DNA of 64,000 bases, from NCBI RefSeq assembly GCF_034933565.1, contig NZ_JAYFNG010000036.1:1-64000 (forward strand), given 5' to 3'. Below, piece by piece: positions 16,621-24,078 of the stretch (within the stretch, counting starts at the first letter, position 1; each line of letters opens with the position of its first letter). The position numbers and the translations under genes were made by a program. The notes beneath the pieces are model-generated. The model saw only the letters and a program-made list of their open reading frames with translations. It had not been told where the DNA came from and did not search any database. This DNA is from Raineyella sp034933565. Its GTDB lineage: Bacteria; Actinomycetota; Actinomycetes; Propionibacteriales; Propionibacteriaceae.

Positions 16621-17910
16621 ATGCACGTCCTGCGCGGATCCGACAAGAACTACGCCTGGGGGACGTCCGACCGCATCCCGACGCTCCTGGGGGAGGCACC
16701 GACCGCGAAGCCCTTCGCCGAGTACTGGCTCGGCGCACATCCCGCCGGGCCGGCGACGGTCGACGGCATCGGGCTGGACGAGGTGATCGCGGCGGACCCG
16801 TCGGTGCTGGGGGAGTGCTCGCGTGCCGAGTTCGGTGACCGGCTGCCCTTCCTGATGAAGCTGCTGAGCGCCGCCCGGGCGTTGTCCCTGCAGGTGCACC
16901 CCACGGCCGAACAGGCCCGGGCCGGGTTCCAGCTGGAGAACGAGGCGGGGATCGCCCTCGGCGACCCGACGCGGACGTACAAGGACGACTGGCCCAAGCC
17001 CGAGATCATGGTCGCCCTGGAGCCGTTCGAGGCCCTGTACGGGTTCCGGGAGCCGCGGCGCAGCGCCGAGATCCTCCGGGCCCTGGGCGGGCCGGCCGCG
17101 GCCCGCCTCGCCGATCGGCTGGCGGACAGGGCGGTCGACCTGGTGGCGATCATGCGCACCCTGCTCGCCGACGGGGACCCGGCGCTGGTCGCCGAGCTGA
17201 CCAGCGCGGCGCCCGCCGCCTCGACGTCTCCCGCCGAGATGGCGGAGGGCCCCGGGACAGCGGACGACCCCGTGGCGATGGAGGACCCCGAGGTGGCGCA
17301 GGCCCGCGACACGGCGGCTCTGCTCGGCCAGGAGTACCCCGGCGACCCCGGCATCGTCGTCGCCCTGCTGATGAATCGGCTGCGCCTCGAGCCGCTCGAG
17401 GCACTCTTCGTCCCGGCCGGGGTGATGCACGCCTACCTGTCCGGGACCGGCGTCGAGGTGATGGCCTCCTCGGACAACGTGCTCCGCGGCGGCCTGACGC
17501 CGAAGCACATCGACCTGGACGGACTGACCGAGGTCGTCGACCCGCGCCCCTCGGCGCCCGTCCGGGTGACGCTCGAGAGCATCGGCGACGGCGTCGGGCG
17601 CTACGTCACCCCCGCCCCGCACTTCGCCCTCTGGCGGATCGACGCGGCGCCCGGCGCACGGCTCCTGCCCGTCACCGACAGCCCGCGGATCTTCCTGACC
17701 GTCCGCGGCGGTGCTGTGCTGACCGTCCGCGACGACGCGGGGCCGACCGTCCGCGACGACGCGGGGCTGACCGTCCGCGACAGTGCCGGCCTGACCGGGG
17801 CGGCGGGGACCGTACGACTCGAGAGCGGTGAGGCCGTCCTCCTCGCGGCCGGCGAGGCGGTGGAGGTCGTCACCGACGGCCTCGGATTCATGACCTCGGT
17901 GGCTCCGTAG
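16621..17910 (+). CDS. manA: Mannose-6-phosphate isomerase, class I
   Basis: A 429-residue type I phosphomannose isomerase converting mannose 6-phosphate to fructose 6-phosphate. Zinc-site motifs are visible: LSLQVHPTAEQA (Gln and His), DDWPKPEIMVAL (Glu-containing block), and FVPAGVMHAYLSGTGVEVMASSDNVLRGGLTPKH in two contiguous parts. The start YAWGTSD is typical. Near the C-terminus lies an unusual four-copy eight-residue repeat (LTVRDDAG-like; residues about 359-390) inserted in the outer cupin. ATG at 16621 with GAAGGA upstream. Confidence 0.94.
   Translation: MHVLRGSDKNYAWGTSDRIPTLLGEAPTAKPFAEYWLGAHPAGPATVDGIGLDEVIAADPSVLGECSRAEFGDRLPFLMKLLSAARALSLQVHPTAEQARAGFQLENEAGIALGDPTRTYKDDWPKPEIMVALEPFEALYGFREPRRSAEILRALGGPAAARLADRLADRAVDLVAIMRTLLADGDPALVAELTSAAPAASTSPAEMAEGPGTADDPVAMEDPEVAQARDTAALLGQEYPGDPGIVVALLMNRLRLEPLEALFVPAGVMHAYLSGTGVEVMASSDNVLRGGLTPKHIDLDGLTEVVDPRPSAPVRVTLESIGDGVGRYVTPAPHFALWRIDAAPGARLLPVTDSPRIFLTVRGGAVLTVRDDAGPTVRDDAGLTVRDSAGLTGAAGTVRLESGEAVLLAAGEAVEVVTDGLGFMTSVAP
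17695..17790. repeat. 24-bp tandem repeat, four copies, inside manA
   Basis: Four 24-bp in-frame units of the form CTGACCGTCCGCGACGACGC plus GGGG encode LTVRGGAV, LTVRDDAG, PTVRDDAG and LTVRDSAG. The two middle copies are almost identical, which suggests recent duplication. Confidence 0.88.
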
Positions 17911-17913
17911 GCA

Positions 17914-18981
17914 TCACACCAGCCGCTCGGGCCGGCGGCCGGTGCCCACCGCGTGCAGGTAGCGCAGGATCTGCCCGTACGAGTCGGCCATCGCCACCTT
18001 GACGTAGGGCAGCTCGATCTCGCGGCAGTACTCCTCGACGATCGGCTGGGCCGCCTTGAGGTGGGCGCGCGGCATCGAGGGGAAGAGGTGGTGCTCGACC
18101 TGGTAGTTCAGGCCACCCATGAAGAAGTCGACCAGTGGTGAGCCGATGATGTTGCGGGAGGTCGGGACCTGCCGGTGCAGGTGGTCGAGGCGGCCGTCGC
18201 TGCCGTCCGGCATCTCCATGCCCTTGTGGTTCGGGGCGAACACCGACGCCAGCATGAAGCCCCAGATGCCCTCGTGGATCGCCACGAAGGCGAGGGCCTG
18301 CAGCGGGGTGAGCAGCCACAGCAGCAGGCCGAGGTAGAGCGCGAAGTGCAGCACCAGCAGCAGGCCCTCGAGCCGGCGGGTGGCGCGGGGGCGGCGGCGC
18401 AGCCAGGCGATGCCCTCGAGCTGGAGCAGCCATCCCTGGAAGGTCAGCAACGGGAAGAAGAGGCCCGCCTGGTGGCGCGCCAGCCACCGGCGCAGGCCGG
18501 TCTTCGTGGCCCGTTGGTGCTCCGACCAGGTGATGATCCCGTCGGCGACATCGGGATCGAGCCCCTCGTGGTTGGGGTTGGCGTGGTGCCGGTCGTGCTT
18601 GTCGTTCCAGTAGCCGAAGCTGACTCCCAGCAGGACGTTCGCGGCGACCAGGCCGACCCGGTGGCTCAGGGAGCGCGGGCCGGGCAACTGCTTGTGCCCG
18701 GCGTCATGGGCGAGGAAGCTGACCTGTCCCCAGACGACGGCCAGCGCCGGCGCGAGCAGCAGCGCCCACCACTGGTCCGACAGCAGGGCCAGACCGGCGA
18801 CGATTGCCGCGGTGGCGACCACCAGGGTGATGCCGGTGACCACGTAGAAGAGTGTCGCGGGGCCCATCAGATCCTCGGCCTTGATCCGCTTGAGCAGCGG
18901 GCGGAAGGCGCTCCGCTCGGTCGGTCGTGCGTCGCCGAGGGCCGGCTCCGCCGGTGCCGCCGTCGCCAGGTGTGTCGTCAT
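17914..18981 (-). CDS. Membrane fatty-acid desaturase
   Basis: A 355-residue acyl-lipid/acyl-CoA desaturase of the FADS type. The three histidine boxes of the diiron centre are present: HDAGHKQ, HDRHHANPNH and QVEHHLFP. Several hydrophobic helices (TLFYVVTGITLVVATAAIVA and others) surround them. It probably desaturates membrane fatty acids, for example during cold adaptation. No ferredoxin or reductase is adjacent. The ATG at 18981 has only a weak AGGA; the extension to 19038 lacks family resemblance. The gene is convergent with manA (3 bp apart) and divergent from the histidine kinase. Confidence 0.92.
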   Translation of the reverse strand: MTTHLATAAPAEPALGDARPTERSAFRPLLKRIKAEDLMGPATLFYVVTGITLVVATAAIVAGLALLSDQWWALLLAPALAVVWGQVSFLAHDAGHKQLPGPRSLSHRVGLVAANVLLGVSFGYWNDKHDRHHANPNHEGLDPDVADGIITWSEHQRATKTGLRRWLARHQAGLFFPLLTFQGWLLQLEGIAWLRRRPRATRRLEGLLLVLHFALYLGLLLWLLTPLQALAFVAIHEGIWGFMLASVFAPNHKGMEMPDGSDGRLDHLHRQVPTSRNIIGSPLVDFFMGGLNYQVEHHLFPSMPRAHLKAAQPIVEEYCREIELPYVKVAMADSYGQILRYLHAVGTGRRPERLV

Positions 18982-19118
18982 ATCCTGAGTCTCGGTGCCG
19001 CCGCGACGATCCGCACTGGGGGCAGGACCCGGATCCACCGGGGTGCCAGCACCCCTGTCCCGATGCGTACGACACCGACCGTGGCCGGCGCGGGACCGAC
19101 ACCGGGGACAATGGAGCG

Positions 19119-20375
19119 GTGAAGCGCCGACTGCAACTGACCCTGGTGGCCGTGATCGCTGCGCTGCTCTCCCTGGTCTGCCTGGTCCCGGCGGTGCTGA
19201 CCCTGGTCAGTCTGCCGCTGACCCTGTTGTGGGTCGGGATCCCGCTGCTGATCGGGAGCACCTGGGTCGGCCGTCGACTGCTGGACGCCCATCGGTACGG
19301 GGCCGGCTACGTGCTCGGCAGGGAGGTGGCCCGCCCCTACCGGTCCCAGGCGCAGCACCGGGGTTTCTTCGTGGTCGTCCGGGCGGTGCTCACCGACGAG
19401 GCCACCTGGCGTGATCTGCTGTGGGTCGGTGTCAACGTCACCGCGGGACTCGTGGTGACGCTGCTGCCGGTGGTCTTCCTCGTCGGCGCCCTCGCCGCCG
19501 TCCTGCTCCCGGTGCTGGCGCTGACGCCGTGGCGGCCACCGGCGGCGCCCTGGTGGGCGCTGGGCTGGATCGGCTGGCTCATCGCCGTGGGCCTGCTCGC
19601 CGCCTGGTGGGCCACCACGCCGCCCCTGGTCCGCAGTTGGGCCGCGATGGCCGCGGGTCTGCTGGGCCCCTCGCGGACCTCGGTGCTGAGCAGCCGGGTG
19701 GCCCAGCTGACCAGCAGCCGGGCCGAGAGCGTGGACTCCGCGGCCCAGGAGATCAGCCGGATCGAGCGTGACCTGCACGACGGGGTGCAGGTGCATCTGG
19801 TCAGCCTGGGGCTGACCATCGGGCTGGCCGAGGAGCTGATCGACGCCGACCCCGCGCAGGCCCGCCAGTACCTGGCAGAGGCCCAGTCATCGGTCACGGC
19901 GACGCTGCAGGACCTGCGGCGTCTCGTCCACGGGATCCATCCCCCGGTGCTGGCCGACCGCGGACTGGTCGGCGCCGTCCGCGCCCTGGCCCTCGACCTG
20001 CCGCTCGACGTCGCCGTCCGCGCCTCCGGGTTCGGTGCGGACGAGGCGGCACGGCTGCCCACACCGGTGGAGGCCTGCGCCTACTTCGTCATCTCCGAGG
20101 CCCTCGCCAACGTGGTCAAGCACTCCGGCGCCGCGCACGGTGAGATCCTGCTCGAGCTGGCCCCCGGGGTGCTCCGGGCGGTCGTCCGCGACGACGGCCG
20201 GGGTGGGGCGCACCCGGTCCCCGGCAACGGGCTCGCCGGGATGCGCAGCCGACTGGCCGCCTTCGATGGGACACTGACCCTGACCAGCCCACCGGGCGGC
20301 CCGACCCTCGTGACGATGGAGATGCCTTGCGAGCCCTTGTCGCCGAAGACCACGCCCTCCTCCGGGCGGGGTTGA
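19119..20375 (+). CDS. NarL-type sensor histidine kinase with PSD-like membrane sensor
   Basis: A 418-residue kinase. The N-terminal half has four hydrophobic segments of the actinobacterial putative-sensor type (LTLVAVIAALLSLVCLVPAV onward). The HisKA_3 dimerisation helix follows, with phosphoacceptor His in RIERDLHDGVQVHLVSLG. The HATPase_c domain has the N-box EALANVVKHSGA and G-box DDGRGG. GTG at 19119 is taken as start because it precedes the first membrane helix; the longer frame to 18927 overlaps the divergent desaturase promoter. The 3' end overlaps the response regulator by 49 bp. Confidence 0.9.
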   Translation: MKRRLQLTLVAVIAALLSLVCLVPAVLTLVSLPLTLLWVGIPLLIGSTWVGRRLLDAHRYGAGYVLGREVARPYRSQAQHRGFFVVVRAVLTDEATWRDLLWVGVNVTAGLVVTLLPVVFLVGALAAVLLPVLALTPWRPPAAPWWALGWIGWLIAVGLLAAWWATTPPLVRSWAAMAAGLLGPSRTSVLSSRVAQLTSSRAESVDSAAQEISRIERDLHDGVQVHLVSLGLTIGLAEELIDADPAQARQYLAEAQSSVTATLQDLRRLVHGIHPPVLADRGLVGAVRALALDLPLDVAVRASGFGADEAARLPTPVEACAYFVISEALANVVKHSGAAHGEILLELAPGVLRAVVRDDGRGGAHPVPGNGLAGMRSRLAAFDGTLTLTSPPGGPTLVTMEMPCEPLSPKTTPSSGRG

Positions 20376-20965
20376 TCCGGCTGCTCGAGGCGCACGACAT
20401 CGAGGTGGTCGAAGCCGTCGCCGATGAGCCGTCCCTGGTCCGGGCCCTCGAACGTCCCGACATCGACGTCGCCATCCTGGACGTACGGCTGCCGCCGACC
20501 GGGACCGACGAGGGGCTGCGGGCCGCGGTCCGGGCCCGGCACCGTCGCCCCGGGCTGCCGATCGTGGTGCTGAGCCAGTACGTCGAGCAGCTCTACGCCC
20601 GTGAACTGCTCGCCTCCGAGGAGGGGGCGGTCGGCTATCTGCTCAAGGACCGGGTGGCGAACGTCCAGCAGTTCATCACCACGGTCCGTCAGGTCGCGGC
20701 CGGTGGCACGGTGATGGACCCGGAGGTGGTCACCCAGCTGCTGCGCCGCCGCGTCGCCCCGCTCGGCGCCCTGACACCGCGGGAACGCGAGGTGCTGGAA
20801 CTGATGGCGCAGGGACGGTCGAACGCCGCCATCGGCGACGCCATGTCGATCACCGAGAAGGCGGTCGGCAAGCACATCGCGAACATCTTCTCGAAGCTCG
20901 ACCTGCCGGCCTCCGAGGACGACAACCGCCGGGTGCTCGCGGTGCTGGCGTACCTCCAGGCCTGA
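20327..20965 (+). CDS. NarL/LuxR-family response regulator
   Basis: A 212-residue response regulator. The receiver domain (1-120) has the acidic pair AEDH, the phosphorylated Asp in AILDVRLP, and the Lys in GYLLKDRV. The LuxR HTH (about 145-212) has LTPREREVLELMAQGRSNAA. The start is a TTG at 20327 with GGAG seven bases before it, inside the kinase gene, which points to coupled translation of the pair. Targets are unknown; the divergent desaturase gene is 1.3 kb away, next to the kinase. Confidence 0.93.
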   Translation: MRALVAEDHALLRAGLIRLLEAHDIEVVEAVADEPSLVRALERPDIDVAILDVRLPPTGTDEGLRAAVRARHRRPGLPIVVLSQYVEQLYARELLASEEGAVGYLLKDRVANVQQFITTVRQVAAGGTVMDPEVVTQLLRRRVAPLGALTPREREVLELMAQGRSNAAIGDAMSITEKAVGKHIANIFSKLDLPASEDDNRRVLAVLAYLQA

Positions 20966-20990
20966 ACGGCGCCTCCAGGCCTGAACGGCG
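20953..20990. repeat. 19-bp tandem duplication over the stop codon
   Basis: The unit CCTCCAGGCCTGAACGGCG occurs twice head to tail. The first copy contains the last two codons and the TGA of the response regulator; the second duplicates them just downstream. Confidence 0.9.
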
Positions 20991-21053
20991 CCGGGCGCCT
21001 GACGACGGTGGCGCTGTTGCCCCGACGGTGCTGCGCCCCGACCTAGGATGAAA

Positions 21054-21074
21054 TCCGGGAGGGGCCCTCCCGGA
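21054..21074. promoter_or_regulatory. Perfect palindrome at predicted start of transcript
   Basis: Ten-base arms TCCGGGAGGG and CCCTCCCGGA flank one G. A possible -10 TAGGAT (21044-21049) places the start point at the palindrome. It ends 11 bp before the ATG at 21086, adjoining the ribosome site AAAGAGG, so it may be an operator or an mRNA hairpin affecting translation. Confidence 0.5.
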
Positions 21075-21085
21075 AAGAGGCCGAG

Positions 21086-22045
21086 ATGTCGGTGAACCCA
21101 TTGGTGCAGGAACAGGAATCGGCGCCCCGCGGGGCGGTCGCGGTCATCGGGGCGGGGGTGATCGGGCAGTCGTGGGCGACGTTGTATGCGGCGCAGGGAT
21201 ACTCCGTGACGGTCCAGGACCCGCGGCCCGACCTTGCCGAGGCGCTGGACGCCTCCCTCGCCGAGTGGCTGCCCCAGGTGGCGGGCGCGGTGGACGATCC
21301 GGCCCGGGCCAGGGCCCGGGTGCGGGTGGCCGCAACGGTCGAGGAGGCCGTGACCGGCGTCCGCGCGGTGCAGGAAGCGGGCCCGGAGACCGTGGACTTC
21401 AAGCGTGACCTGTGGCCACGGGTGGAGGCGGCCGCGCCGGCGGAGGCCCTGCTGCTGTCGTCCAGCTCGGGCATCGTCGCCAGCGCCCAGGCCGCCGGCA
21501 TGACGGACCGGACGAGACTGGTGATCGGCCACCCCTTCAATCCGCCGCACGTGCTGCCGCTGGTCGAGGTCTCGGCCGCGCCGGGCACGCCGCAGCAGCG
21601 GATCGACGGCGCGCTGGACTTCTACCGCGAGGTCGGCAAGTACCCCGTGCAGCTGCACCGGGAGTCGCCGGGGTTCGTGGCCAATCGGCTCCAGATGGCC
21701 CTGGTGATGGAGGCGATCCGGTTGGTGCGCGCCGGCGTGGTGGACGTCCGCGAGCTGGACGACATCGTCACCCACTCGCTGGGGATCCGGTGGGCGACGA
21801 TCGGCCCGTTGCTCGCCTTCCACCTGGGCGGCGGTCCCGGTGGGCTCGGCCACCTGCTGGAGCACATCGGCAGGGGGCTGGCGACGGACATCGGCCAGCA
21901 GCTCTCCGACGAGGACATCACCGCGGTCGGGCAGGCCGCGGCGGAGGCGTATCCGTACGATCGGTTCCCCGCCTACCGTCAGACACGCGACGCGCTGCAG
22001 TCGGCGATCATCGCCGAGCGGGACGCCCACCCGTTGCAGCCCTGA
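21086..22045 (+). CDS. 3-hydroxyacyl-CoA dehydrogenase-family NAD enzyme
   Basis: A 319-residue NAD-dependent dehydrogenase. The Rossmann motif VAVIGAGVIGQSWATLYAAQG is at residues 14-34. SSSSGIVAS and HPFNPPHVLPLVEV are the usual family catalytic-region motifs, with the catalytic His in GHPFNPP. The C-terminal 3HCDH domain contains ESPGFVANRLQMAL. The size and HPFNPPH...LVEV block resemble L-carnitine or L-gulonate dehydrogenases as much as 3-hydroxybutyryl-CoA dehydrogenase. It is not embedded in a beta-oxidation operon, so the substrate is open. A strong hairpin terminator follows. Confidence 0.87.
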   Translation: MSVNPLVQEQESAPRGAVAVIGAGVIGQSWATLYAAQGYSVTVQDPRPDLAEALDASLAEWLPQVAGAVDDPARARARVRVAATVEEAVTGVRAVQEAGPETVDFKRDLWPRVEAAAPAEALLLSSSSGIVASAQAAGMTDRTRLVIGHPFNPPHVLPLVEVSAAPGTPQQRIDGALDFYREVGKYPVQLHRESPGFVANRLQMALVMEAIRLVRAGVVDVRELDDIVTHSLGIRWATIGPLLAFHLGGGPGGLGHLLEHIGRGLATDIGQQLSDEDITAVGQAAAEAYPYDRFPAYRQTRDALQSAIIAERDAHPLQP

Positions 22046-22080
22046 TCGCCGGGGCCTGACCGTCGGCGAACACATCGCCG

Positions 22081-22125
22081 GTGAGTGCGCTCCCGGATCG
22101 CGCTGCGGTCCGGGAGCGCACTCAC
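22081..22125 (+). terminator. Strong hairpin terminator
   Basis: A 17-bp perfect stem (arms GTGAGTGCGCTCCCGGA and its complement) with an 11-base loop lies 36 bp after the dehydrogenase stop. There is no T-run, as often in high-GC actinobacteria. Confidence 0.8.
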
Positions 22126-22226
22126 GGGGGACTCAAAGGTCCGCGGGCTAGGCTGGAGGCGACTCTTCGAGGACCGCCGGTCCCTCGTGGCGATCCTCGC
22201 AGTACCCAAGGGAGAGGGTGTTTGCC

Positions 22227-22640
22227 ATGAGCGCACGTCATGCGGCCGTGCACGTCCCGTTGGGGACCGTGGCGCGGCGCCATTGGGAGGACTGGGTCAG
22301 CGTGCTGGCCGGCCTGTACCTCGTCGTGTCCCCGCTGTGGATGCAGATGACCCACCCCCGGGCCATCTGGCTGGCGCCGTTGGGGATCGTCCTCATCGTC
22401 TTCGGTGCCTGGTCGGAGCTCCGTGAGCGGGCCTCCGCCTTCGCCGAGGGCTTCGTCGCCCTCGCCGGCGCCTTCATCATCGCCTCGCCGTGGATCGGTG
22501 GCTTCGCCGGGGCCAACGGGCTGGCACTGACCGCCTGGATCGTCGGTGGCCTGGCCGTCGTGATGTCCACCCTCGAGACGCTGGACCGTCGGCGCCGTGT
22601 CGTGGAGGGCGGTGAGCCGATCCGTACGCCCCGACGCTGA
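22227..22640 (+). CDS. SPW-repeat membrane protein
   Basis: A 137-residue protein with four hydrophobic helices and two SPW-type repeats: WEDWVSVLAGLYLVVSPLW and, about 60 residues later, EGFVALAGAFIIASPWIGG. The SPW family has no known function. ATG at 22227 is nine bases after GAGAGGG; a GTG at 22218 lies too close to that site. A second, shorter SPW protein follows 160 bp downstream, suggesting gene duplication. Confidence 0.85.
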   Translation: MSARHAAVHVPLGTVARRHWEDWVSVLAGLYLVVSPLWMQMTHPRAIWLAPLGIVLIVFGAWSELRERASAFAEGFVALAGAFIIASPWIGGFAGANGLALTAWIVGGLAVVMSTLETLDRRRRVVEGGEPIRTPRR

Positions 22641-22800
22641 CCCCCGAGTCGTGACCTCGGTGTGTCTTGAACCGGTACAGAGCCGGGGTTTTACTGGAAG
22701 CAGCCAGAGGCGACAGGCCGGTGCGCCAGCACCGACCACCACCACTGACCGGTTCCCCCGGAGGGACCGGGGGAAGAGCAAGTCGGAAGGAGCACTTCCC

Positions 22801-23181
22801 ATGAAGAGGTGGACACGTTGGGAGGACTACGTATCGCTGGTACTCGGCCTCTTCACGGTCCTGGCAGCGTTGTTCTGGGCGTCACCGATGACGGCGGCCG
22901 GGACCACGTTGATGATCGTGTTCGGCGGGCTACTGGCCGTCACGGGCGTCCTCAACCTGTCCATGCCCGGCACCCCGTGGCTCGAATACGCGCAGTGCGC
23001 TTTCGGCGTCCTGCTGTTCGTGTCCCCGTGGCTCGGCATGTACGCGCACTACTCGGCCGCGTCCTTCTCCTCGGCGTCCTGGACGTCGTGGATCGTCGGC
23101 ATCATCGTCGCCCTGGTGACAGCGGCGGCGTTCAAGCCGGCCATGGACGCACGGCACCACCGGGTGGCGCCGCAGCACTGA
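22801..23181 (+). CDS. SPW-repeat membrane protein, second copy
   Basis: A 126-residue four-helix membrane protein beginning MKRWTRWEDYVSLVLGLF and carrying the repeat motif again as FGVLLFVSPWLGM. It is a diverged paralogue of the protein encoded at 22227-22640. ATG at 22801 follows GGAAGGAG. A hairpin terminator lies 17 bp after the stop. Function unknown. Confidence 0.87.
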   Translation: MKRWTRWEDYVSLVLGLFTVLAALFWASPMTAAGTTLMIVFGGLLAVTGVLNLSMPGTPWLEYAQCAFGVLLFVSPWLGMYAHYSAASFSSASWTSWIVGIIVALVTAAAFKPAMDARHHRVAPQH

Positions 23182-23198
23182 ACCGTCGGCCCTCGAGC

Positions 23199-23229
23199 GA
23201 GGCCGCGACCCCACAGGGGCCGCGGCCTC
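23199..23229 (+). terminator. Hairpin terminator after second SPW gene
   Basis: Arms GAGGCCGCG and CGCGGCCTC, with an inner ACCCC/GGGG pairing and a three-base loop, form a very stable stem. No T-run follows. Confidence 0.7.
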
Positions 23230-23379
23230 CTGTTCGTGGGGACGCGGCGGAGGTGACCGGTCGTGTCGGCCTCGCCTGTGGGGCCCACCGCACCGTTAGG
23301 CTCGCACCACCACAGTCAGCACTACCAGTCAGCGCTGTCGGCCGGCCGGCCGGCAGCATCCCCGCTCGGGAGGGTCCGA

Positions 23380-23790
23380 ATGATCAGATTCCTGGCCAAC
23401 GTCGTCGTCAACCTCGTCGTGTCGGCGGTCGCCTTCCTGGTCGCCTGGTGGCTGGTCCCGGGCGTCGTCGTACGGATCGGCGGGTTCATCACGGCGGTCG
23501 CCGTCTTCACCGTCGCCCAGGCGATCCTGGCGCCGTTCGTGTTCAACCTGGCACGGCGCTACGCGAACGCGGTCCTCGGCGGCGTCGGGATCGTCTCCAC
23601 GCTGCTGGCCCTCCTCGTCGCGACCCTGGTGTCCAACGGGCTGACCATCACCGGGTTCTCGACCTGGTTCGTCACGGCCCTGCTGGTCTGGCTGATCACC
23701 GCGCTGGGCGGGTGGCTGCTGATGGCGTACGTGGTCGACCGGTGGCTGGCCCGGCGCAAGGCCGCCCGGAGGGCTGCTCCCACTGCCTGA
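23380..23790 (+). CDS. Phage_holin_4_2-like small membrane protein
   Basis: A 136-residue protein with four hydrophobic helices: FLANVVVNLVVSAVAFLVAW, FITAVAVFTVAQAILAPFVF, VGIVSTLLALLVATLVSNG and WFVTALLVWLITALGGWLLM. It ends in a basic tail. The pattern resembles the mycobacterial-type Phage_holin_4_2 family found widely in actinobacterial chromosomes, where it is not phage-derived. The start at 23380 is preceded by GGGAGGG; the longer open frame to 23263 lacks a membrane helix. Role unknown. Confidence 0.75.
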   Translation: MIRFLANVVVNLVVSAVAFLVAWWLVPGVVVRIGGFITAVAVFTVAQAILAPFVFNLARRYANAVLGGVGIVSTLLALLVATLVSNGLTITGFSTWFVTALLVWLITALGGWLLMAYVVDRWLARRKAARRAAPTA

Positions 23791-24078
23791 TGGATCGGCC
23801 TGCTGGCGCACTGGCAGCAGGGGCCACTGGCGGGGTCGAACGGTCGGTTCGTAGGGCTGCCAGTGGCTCCCCACCGACATGACACCCAACTTCACCAGGG
23901 TTGAGAGATGTCGAGAGTTATGTGTGAAGGTGGGTGCCGTCCCGAGTCTGACCGTTCTCGGGCAGACCGGGGCGACCCGGAGTCCTCCTCGGCCCCAAGG
24001 CCTCCTCAGGCTGACATGACTGCGCGTTGGGAGCAGCAGATGACCTTGTTCGTCCACCCTGTTCGGGACCGATAGCCG

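Noticed and set aside
23380..23790. Prophage remnant suggested by a holin-like protein
   Set aside because: No phage structural, lysis or integrase genes are near; Phage_holin_4_2-like proteins are ordinary chromosomal genes in actinobacteria.
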